From the NCBI GenBank assembly GCA_024709185.1, contig JANJXE010000001.1, forward strand, positions 1 to 12,234: a stretch of DNA of 12,234 bases, given 5' to 3'. The notes beneath the pieces were generated by a model. That model had not been told where the DNA came from, made no database searches, and was given only the letters and a program-made list of their open reading frames with translations. Within the stretch, counting starts at the first letter, position 1, and each line of letters begins with the position of its first letter. Below, one piece after another: positions 7,566 through 12,234 of this stretch. This DNA comes from Paludibacter sp. (GTDB lineage: Bacteria > Bacteroidota > Bacteroidia > Bacteroidales > Paludibacteraceae). A program made the translations under genes and the position numbers.

Positions 7566-8885
7566 TCAGCGTCGGCGCATAGCCTTTAGTTTATTCGGAT
7601 TCATGGTCGCCATTTTCATCATCTTACTTGTTTGTTCAAACTGTTTCAGCAGGCGGTTCACTTCCACAATTGTGGTTCCGCTTCCCCTGGCGATGCGTTG
7701 TTTCCGGCTTCCGTTGAGCACCCCCGGATTGGCCCGTTCTTTTGGTGTCATCGAATGAATTATGGCTTCTATTCCTTTGAAAGCATTATCATCAATATCC
7801 ACATCTTTCAGGGCTTTTCCCATTCCGGGAATCATGGATGCCAGATCCTTGATGTTCCCCATCTTTTTGATTTGTTGAATCTGGGAGAGGAAATCGTCGA
7901 AGTCGAACTGATTCTTTGCGATTTTCTTTTGCAGTCGACGGGCTTCTTCTTCATCGTATTGTTCCTGAGCACGTTCCACCAGCGATACAATATCACCCAT
8001 CCCGAGAATACGGTCGGCCATACGTTCGGGATAGAACACATCCAGCGCATCCATCTTTTCGCCGGTACCCACAAACTTAATAGGTTTATTTACTACAGAC
8101 CGTATCGAAAGGGCGGCACCACCACGGGTATCTCCATCGAGTTTGGTAAGAATGACCCCGTCGAAATCGAGGCGATCGTTGAATTCTTTTGCTGTATTTA
8201 CAGCATCCTGACCGGTCATCGAGTCTACAACGAACAAAATCTCCTGCGGTTGTATGGCTTTCTTAATTGCTGCAATCTCGGTCATCATCATCTCATCGAT
8301 GGCAAGACGACCTGCGGTATCCACAATCACCACATCATTAAGGTGTTGACGGGCATATTTGATTGCATTTTCGGCAATGCTAACGGGACTCTTGCTATCG
8401 GGTTCCGAATATACAGGAATCTGAAGCTGTTCGCCCAGCACTTTCAGCTGCTCAATAGCGGCAGGACGATACACGTCACAAGCTACCAACAATGGCCGTT
8501 TGCCCCGCTTTGATTTCAGCATATTTGCAAGCTTGCCCGAAAAAGTGGTTTTACCCGAACCCTGTAAACCAGACATCAGAATTACAGAAGGATTTCCTTT
8601 CAAATTGATATCCACGCTTTCACCACCCATCAGGCCTGCCAGTTCATCGTGAACAATCTTCACCATCAGCTGTGAGGGTTTCAGCGAATTCAACACATTC
8701 TGGCCAAGCGCTTTTTCCTTCACTGTATCGGTGAAGTTCTTGGCTATTTTATAATTAACGTCGGCATCCAGGAGTGCTTTGCGCACATCCTTGAGCGTTT
8801 CAGCAACGTTAATTTCGGTAATCTGACCTTCTCCCTTTAATATTTTAAACGACCGTTCGAGCCGTTCACTTAATGATTCAAACAT
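7566..8885 (-). CDS. ffh: Signal recognition particle protein Ffh (SRP54)
   Basis: A 439-residue GTPase that binds signal sequences and transmembrane segments of nascent chains and, with SRP RNA and FtsY, targets ribosomes to the membrane. The N-terminal four-helix domain (about 1-90) precedes the G domain: P-loop GLQGSGKTT (106-114), DVYRPAA (137-143), DTAGR (189-193), and TKLDGDTRGG (247-256). The Met-rich M domain (about 325-430) contains the RNA-binding helix-turn-helix with SRKQRIARGSG (393-403) and a flexible finger loop near SMIPGMGKALK. The start is placed at the ATG at 8885-8883 (MFESLSERLE), the normal Ffh N-terminus; the in-frame ATG at 8936 lies inside the upstream terminator. No SRP RNA gene was recognised here. 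Confidence 0.96.
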   Translation of the reverse strand: MFESLSERLERSFKILKGEGQITEINVAETLKDVRKALLDADVNYKIAKNFTDTVKEKALGQNVLNSLKPSQLMVKIVHDELAGLMGGESVDINLKGNPSVILMSGLQGSGKTTFSGKLANMLKSKRGKRPLLVACDVYRPAAIEQLKVLGEQLQIPVYSEPDSKSPVSIAENAIKYARQHLNDVVIVDTAGRLAIDEMMMTEIAAIKKAIQPQEILFVVDSMTGQDAVNTAKEFNDRLDFDGVILTKLDGDTRGGAALSIRSVVNKPIKFVGTGEKMDALDVFYPERMADRILGMGDIVSLVERAQEQYDEEEARRLQKKIAKNQFDFDDFLSQIQQIKKMGNIKDLASMIPGMGKALKDVDIDDNAFKGIEAIIHSMTPKERANPGVLNGSRKQRIARGSGTTIVEVNRLLKQFEQTSKMMKMATMNPNKLKAMRRR

Positions 8886-8906
8886 ATCAGTAGCTAAATT
8901 TTTGCG

Positions 8907-8914
8907 CAAAAGTA
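8907..8914 (-). promoter_or_regulatory. Likely -7 box for ffh
   Basis: TACTTTTG on the minus strand matches TAnnTTTG and lies 21 nt before the ffh ATG, immediately after the T-run of the upstream terminator. A -33 box would fall in the terminator stem and no TTTG is seen there. If used, the ffh leader would be only about 15 nt and ffh transcription would be independent of the small ORF upstream. Confidence 0.45.
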
Positions 8915-8944
8915 CAAAAAAACCCCGACATAACATCGGGGTTT
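8914..8944 (-). terminator. Intrinsic terminator between the small ORF and ffh
   Basis: A perfect 9-bp inverted repeat, AAACCCCGA (8920-8928) and TCGGGGTTT (8936-8944), with a 7-nt loop. On the minus strand the stem runs into seven T residues, of which four lie beyond the stem; on the plus strand the tail is poor (TTTCAG). It therefore ends transcripts moving leftward, towards ffh, and starts 19 nt after the stop of the 22-codon ORF. Confidence 0.8.
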
Positions 8945-8963
8945 CAGTAACAATAAGGGTGAA

Positions 8964-9032
8964 TTACTTAAGGTAGGAATAAAACACTGGCAGGACAATT
9001 AGCAATCCTGCAATATCAATCTTTGTCTTCAT
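8964..9032 (-). CDS. 22-residue hydrophobic small ORF upstream of ffh
   Basis: The frame ATG (9032-9030) to TAA (8966-8964) encodes 22 residues. It begins MKTKIDIAGL, continues with a hydrophobic run (LIVLPVF) and ends with YSYLK. The layout, two Lys near the start and then a hydrophobic core of about 11 residues, is like a very short signal anchor or leader peptide. The upstream context is A-rich as for other starts in this window. A strong terminator follows 19 nt after its stop and ffh comes next, so it could be a leader peptide, an independent small membrane protein, or chance. A near -7 box (TAATTTTTG, one base too long) lies about 70 nt upstream. No family is recognised. Confidence 0.35.
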   Translation of the reverse strand: MKTKIDIAGLLIVLPVFYSYLK

Positions 9033-9108
9033 ACATCAATTTTTTTAACTATTAGTAATTGAATTAATTTCGTGCTAAGTTCTACAAAAATCCGGCACAA
9101 AAATTATC

Positions 9109-9139
9109 AAATCCTAAGATTTCAACAGAATCAGGATTT
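9109..9139 (+). repeat. Imperfect inverted repeat upstream of the nitroreductase gene
   Basis: AAATCCT (9109-9115) and AGGATTT (9133-9139) form a 7-bp inverted repeat; inside it GATT(T)C and GAATC can also pair. It is centred about 45 nt upstream of the predicted transcription start, so it could be an operator; on the plus strand it is followed by TATTAAA, so a weak terminator is also possible. Confidence 0.3.
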
Positions 9140-9155
9140 TATTAAACAAAATGCG

Positions 9156-9163
9156 TAATTTTG
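9156..9163 (+). promoter_or_regulatory. Likely -7 box for the nitroreductase-mtaB-hisF run
   Basis: TAATTTTG matches TAnnTTTG and lies 31 nt before the ATG at 9195, giving a leader of about 25 nt. No clear TTTG -33 box is present. Confidence 0.45.
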
Positions 9164-9194
9164 CGTTTCTATTGATTTACAATCAGAAAAAACT

Positions 9195-9827
9195 ATGCAT
9201 TTCATTGAAAGTTTAACAAAACGCTACGCCAGCAAGCAGATGAACGGGAAAAAACTAAGTCCCGATAAAGTAGAAACCATTCTCGAATCGATCCGTCTGG
9301 CACCCACTTCGCTGGGACTTCAACCATTCAAGGTAGTAGTTATTGAAGATCAGACTTTAAAAGATCAGATATTTGAAAAAGCAGCTCAGGGTCAGCCACA
9401 AATCCCAAAATCGTCGCAGGTATTGGTATTTGCATGCTATAAAAAAATCACCACCGAAATGCTGGATGAATACGTCGAACGTATTATTACGCAGCGCCCC
9501 ACATTGCCGTTGGCCAAAGTAACAGCTTACCGTCAGATGATTGATAAATCGCTGAACCGGGCCGACGAAGCCAATTTTAACTGGGCTGCACGCCAGGCCT
9601 ATATTGCACTGGGATTTGCACTTACAGCTGCAGCTGTTGAGAAAATAGATTCGGTGCCAATTGAAGGATACAACCCTGCCGCGCTCGATGAGTTACTTGG
9701 GTTGGAAGAAAAAAACCTGGGCTCGGTATGTATGATGGCTATCGGCTTTCGCGACGAAGAAACCGATTATAATGCGACCCTTCCGAAGGTTCGTAAAAAC
9801 AAAACAGAGCTCTTCGAGTTCTTTTAA
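9195..9827 (+). CDS. NfsB-type FMN-dependent nitroreductase
   Basis: A 210-residue NAD(P)H-dependent flavoenzyme of the nitroreductase family, acting as a homodimer in the cytoplasm. It keeps the FMN-contact features of E. coli NfsB: KRYASK near residues 9-14, PTSLGLQPFK (37-46), VPIEGYN (154-160) and the C-terminal ATLPKVRK (194-201) that holds the FMN phosphate. Relatives reduce nitroaromatics, quinones or dihydropteridines; the natural substrate here cannot be told. It is the first gene of a plus-strand run, 18 nt before mtaB. It has its own candidate promoter and an upstream inverted repeat that may be an operator. Confidence 0.88.
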   Translation: MHFIESLTKRYASKQMNGKKLSPDKVETILESIRLAPTSLGLQPFKVVVIEDQTLKDQIFEKAAQGQPQIPKSSQVLVFACYKKITTEMLDEYVERIITQRPTLPLAKVTAYRQMIDKSLNRADEANFNWAARQAYIALGFALTAAAVEKIDSVPIEGYNPAALDELLGLEEKNLGSVCMMAIGFRDEETDYNATLPKVRKNKTELFEFF

Positions 9828-9845
9828 TTAAGTGACTAACTATCA

Positions 9846-11138
9846 ATGACAGATAATTTCGTATTCAATAATAAAAAAGTTGCCTTTCACACCCTGGGCT
9901 GCAAGCTCAACTTTGCCGAAACGTCGGCAATAGGTAAAAAAATGAAGGAGGAAGGCTTTGTAAAAGCAAAAACAGGGGAACAAGCCGACGTATGTGTGGT
10001 GAACACCTGTTCGGTTACCGACATAGCCGATCGCAAGAGCCGGCAGGCTATCAGTCGCCTCAACCGACAGCATCCGAATGCTATAATGGTGGTTACCGGA
10101 TGTTATGCCCAGCTGAAACCCGAAGAAATTGCCAAACTTGAAGGGGTGGATTTAGTATTAGGTGCAAGTGAAAAATTCTCGGTTCTTGATTATCTTCGGA
10201 ATATTAGCGAAAACACCGAAAAGGTTCATCGTAACTCTGTTAAACGGGTTCGTGAATTTAAACCCTCCTGTTCCAAAGACGATCGCACCCGGTATTTCCT
10301 GAAAGTTCAGGATGGCTGCGATTATTTCTGTACCTATTGTACCATTCCGCTTGCCCGTGGCCGAAGCCGTAATGCATCAGTTGCCGAAACGGTTGCGATG
10401 GCCGAAGAAGCCATCCGCGACGGGGCCCGGGAAATTGTATTGACGGGAGTCAATATTGGTGATTTTGGTCGTAGCACTGGCGAAACCTTCTTTGAACTTG
10501 TAAAAGCGCTCGATCAGATTGATGCTCAGGTTCGTTTCCGCATTTCGAGTATTGAGCCCAACTTACTGAGCGACGAGATTATCGAGTATGTCGCCACCAG
10601 TAACCGCATTATGCCGCATTTTCACATTCCGCTTCAATCGGGCACCAACGAAGTATTAAAACTGATGAAACGTAAATACAATCGTGAATTGTTTGCCCAT
10701 AAGGTAGCAAAGATTAAGGAGTTGATGCCACATGCCTTCATCGGTGTTGATGTAATCGTTGGTGTACATGGCGAAACCACGGAACTCTTCGAAGAATCGT
10801 GCCACTTCATTGATTCGCTCAAAATCTCTCAATTGCATGTATTTACGTATTCGGAACGTGCAGATACCAAAATGCTGGAGATAGACCAGAAAAATTCGAT
10901 CAGCGAACGGCGACGCCGCAGCGATATTTTGCACCAACTGTCGGAGAAGAAAACCCGTTCCTTTTACAACTCTCAAATTGGTCTTACCTATCCTGTTTTG
11001 TGGGAGAGCCGCAGTCATGACGAACAAATGATGGGTTTTAGCTCTAACTACGTGAAAGTGAGTGCCCCAATGGACAAATCGAAGGTGAACACGATTGAAT
11101 ATATAACCATTAGCGAAGAAAATATTGTTATTGAATAA
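9846..11138 (+). CDS. mtaB: tRNA t6A37 methylthiotransferase MtaB
   Basis: A 430-residue radical-SAM enzyme that adds a methylthio group to t6A at position 37 of tRNAs reading ANN codons, giving ms2t6A. The N-terminal domain holds the first iron-sulfur cluster with Cys19 (TLGCKLN), Cys55 (NTCSVT) and Cys86 (TGCYAQ). The radical-SAM domain has the CxxxCxxC set Cys158, Cys162, Cys165 in DGCDYFCTYC. A C-terminal TRAM domain (about 365-430) binds RNA. TLGCKLN and NTCSVTDIADRKSRQ place it with MtaB (YqeV/CDKAL1) rather than MiaB or RimO. Upstream spacing is 18 nt from the nitroreductase and downstream 42 nt to hisF, so all three may share a transcript. Confidence 0.93.
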   Translation: MTDNFVFNNKKVAFHTLGCKLNFAETSAIGKKMKEEGFVKAKTGEQADVCVVNTCSVTDIADRKSRQAISRLNRQHPNAIMVVTGCYAQLKPEEIAKLEGVDLVLGASEKFSVLDYLRNISENTEKVHRNSVKRVREFKPSCSKDDRTRYFLKVQDGCDYFCTYCTIPLARGRSRNASVAETVAMAEEAIRDGAREIVLTGVNIGDFGRSTGETFFELVKALDQIDAQVRFRISSIEPNLLSDEIIEYVATSNRIMPHFHIPLQSGTNEVLKLMKRKYNRELFAHKVAKIKELMPHAFIGVDVIVGVHGETTELFEESCHFIDSLKISQLHVFTYSERADTKMLEIDQKNSISERRRRSDILHQLSEKKTRSFYNSQIGLTYPVLWESRSHDEQMMGFSSNYVKVSAPMDKSKVNTIEYITISEENIVIE

Positions 11139-11180
11139 TCCAATTTAGCCGTTCAGTACGGCCCTACAAACTATCAAATT

Positions 11181-11933
11181 ATGCTCGCAAAACGCATCAT
11201 CCCCTGTCTGGATATTAAAGACGGTAAAACAGTGAAGGGAATTAACTTTGTCAACATCCGTGATGTGGGCGATCCCGTAGAACTCGGTTCTTTGTATGCA
11301 AAGATGGGTGCCGATGAGCTTGTGTTTTTGGATATCACGGCTACCAACGAAAAGCGCAAAACACTTTCGGAGCTGGTGACCCGCATTTCAAAACACATCA
11401 ACATTCCCTTCACAGTTGGCGGTGGCATCTCGAGTGAAGAGGATGTGTCGGTTTTATTGAATTGTGGCGCCGATAAGATTTCGGTGAACACTGCAGCTGT
11501 AAAACGCCCCGAATTGATTCGTGAGTTGGCCAGCCGTTTTGGAAGTCAGTGTGTTGTTTTAGCAATCGATACCAAGGAAATTGATGGCGAATGGTATGTG
11601 TACCTTAACGGAGGAAGGGTAGCTACCGACATTAAGACAGTGGAATGGGCCAAAAAGGCTGTTGAACTTGGAGCCGGTGAGATTTTACTCACTTCCATGG
11701 ATCACGACGGCACCAAAAATGGATTTGGAATCGACATCACCCGAAGGATATCGGAAGCGGTAAATGTACCTGTTATTGCAAGTGGTGGAGCAGGAACCAT
11801 GGCACATTTCAGGGAAGTTTTTGAAAAAGGGAAAGCCGATGCAGCATTGGCAGCCAGTATTTTTCACTACAAAGAAATCGGGATACCTGAGCTCAAGGAC
11901 TACCTGCGAAAGGAAGGTATAACAGTACGATAA
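11181..11933 (+). CDS. hisF: Imidazole glycerol phosphate synthase, cyclase subunit HisF
   Basis: A 250-residue (beta/alpha)8-barrel that, with the glutaminase HisH, converts PRFAR and ammonia to imidazole glycerol phosphate and AICAR in histidine synthesis. The catalytic aspartates are Asp11 (PCLDIKDG) and Asp130 (LAIDTKEI); phosphate-binding loops are VGGGISS (79-85) and ASGGAGT (200-206). The N-terminus [10 protein letters not shown] and the segment [12 protein letters not shown] (171-182) are diagnostic of HisF over the related HisA. Length is standard. No other his gene is present on either side in the window, although in Bacteroidota hisF usually lies in a his operon beside hisA, hisH and hisI. 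It follows mtaB after 42 nt. Confidence 0.95.
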   Translation: MLAKRIIPCLDIKDGKTVKGINFVNIRDVGDPVELGSLYAKMGADELVFLDITATNEKRKTLSELVTRISKHINIPFTVGGGISSEEDVSVLLNCGADKISVNTAAVKRPELIRELASRFGSQCVVLAIDTKEIDGEWYVYLNGGRVATDIKTVEWAKKAVELGAGEILLTSMDHDGTKNGFGIDITRRISEAVNVPVIASGGAGTMAHFREVFEKGKADAALAASIFHYKEIGIPELKDYLRKEGITVR

Positions 11934-11971
11934 TACAAACTTCAGTGTTCCGGCACCCTGGTGCTGAGACG

Positions 11972-12004
11972 AAAAAACCTTCCTCTTTATCCGGGCAGTT
12001 TTTT
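11972..12004. terminator. Weak candidate bidirectional terminator between hisF and the PAP2 gene
   Basis: AAAAAAC (11972-11978) and GTTTTTT (11998-12004) can pair, with CC/GG able to extend the stem across a 3x3 internal loop; each strand ends in a T-run. The GC content of the stem is low, so the call is weak, but the position between two converging genes fits. A separate small hairpin, GGCAC/GTGCT with loop CCTG, lies at 11952-11965. Confidence 0.3.
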
Positions 12005-12017
12005 TAATTGTACTATC

Positions 12018-12234
12018 TTAATCTGCAAACCTGGTTTTAATTTCCGATTTCAGTCGTTTGCGAATGGATTCCATCACAGTAAAAACCAACCAGGCTACAA
12101 GAATTCCCAGCACTATACCTCCCATGATATCAAACGGATAATGAACACCCAGGTACATGCGCGAATAGGCTACTACCGACGCCCAGAAAAAAACCGAGAG
12201 TGTATAGGTACGGTTACGGATGATGAGCGAACTT
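12018..12234 (-). CDS. PAP2 family phosphatase, C-terminal part
   Basis: The last 71 residues of a membrane protein whose start lies beyond the right edge; the stop is TAA at 12020-12018. It shows the third conserved motif of the type 2 phosphatidic acid phosphatase family, SR-x5-H-x3-D (SRMYLGVHYPFD), containing the catalytic His, flanked by hydrophobic helices (SVFFWASVVAY before and IMGGIVLGILVAWLVF after), and ends with a basic cytoplasmic tail (ESIRKRLKSEIK). Members remove phosphate from lipid phosphates such as undecaprenyl pyrophosphate, phosphatidylglycerol phosphate or lipid A. The substrate cannot be told from this fragment. It converges on hisF. Confidence 0.85.
   Translation of the reverse strand, partial: SSLIIRNRTYTLSVFFWASVVAYSRMYLGVHYPFDIMGGIVLGILVAWLVFTVMESIRKRLKSEIKTRFAD

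Noticed and set aside
7632..8513. A 293-codon open frame on the plus strand opposite ffh
   Set aside because: Ffh on the other strand matches its family over its full length; the antisense frame is a shadow with no recognisable domain or start context.
8886..9194. A possible SRP RNA gene near ffh
   Set aside because: The conserved SRP RNA core (GGAA-type tetraloop with its asymmetric loops) was not found; only the small ORF, a terminator and inverted repeats are visible.

Overview
The window is chromosomal DNA from a member of the Bacteroidota, most likely of the order Bacteroidales. Evidence in the sequence: start codons are preceded by A-rich stretches rather than Shine-Dalgarno sites; several intergenic regions carry the Bacteroidota -7 promoter box TAnnTTTG (three of them exactly TACTTTTG); and the gene families fit (OmpA-type barrel protein, FeoB-associated Cys-rich protein, ffh-folD neighbours, MtaB). 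The genus cannot be fixed by reading alone. Most of the window is core housekeeping DNA. No mobile element, CRISPR array, tRNA or rRNA was seen.

Layout. (1) Positions 1-730, minus strand: an outer-membrane beta-barrel protein of the OmpA type. Its reading frame stops at 80-82 and then stays open to the window edge with linker-like sequence, so the gene may be interrupted. (2) 969-3661, plus strand: a three-gene cluster of an exosortase/archaeosortase-like membrane protease, an RlmD-type 23S rRNA uracil methyltransferase overlapping it by 16 nt, and a 67-residue FeoB-associated Cys-rich membrane protein. (3) 3768-5822, plus strand: sucC-sucD, both subunits of succinyl-CoA synthetase, closed by a strong terminator. 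(4) 8885 down to 5907, minus strand: ffh-folD-rsmE (signal recognition particle GTPase, one-carbon folate enzyme, 16S rRNA methyltransferase), with a terminator-like hairpin just before folD. (5) 8886-9194: intergenic, holding a 22-codon hydrophobic ORF on the minus strand followed by a strong hairpin terminator just upstream of ffh. (6) 9195-11933, plus strand: an NfsB-type nitroreductase, mtaB (tRNA ms2t6A37 methylthiotransferase) and hisF (imidazole glycerol phosphate synthase cyclase subunit). (7) 12018-12234, minus strand: the C-terminal part of a PAP2 family phosphatase, cut by the window edge.

How the genes fit together. Several serve translation and protein export: two rRNA methyltransferases, a tRNA modifier, and Ffh. 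SucCD belong to central carbon metabolism, FolD to one-carbon supply, HisF to histidine and purine-linked metabolism. The less ordinary points are: the exosortase, which reads as two tandem copies of the same membrane fold with the catalytic Cys/Arg/His only in the second; the short hydrophobic ORF plus terminator in front of ffh; the hairpin at the folD start; and the stop codon in the barrel-protein gene. No clear new multi-gene system is visible.
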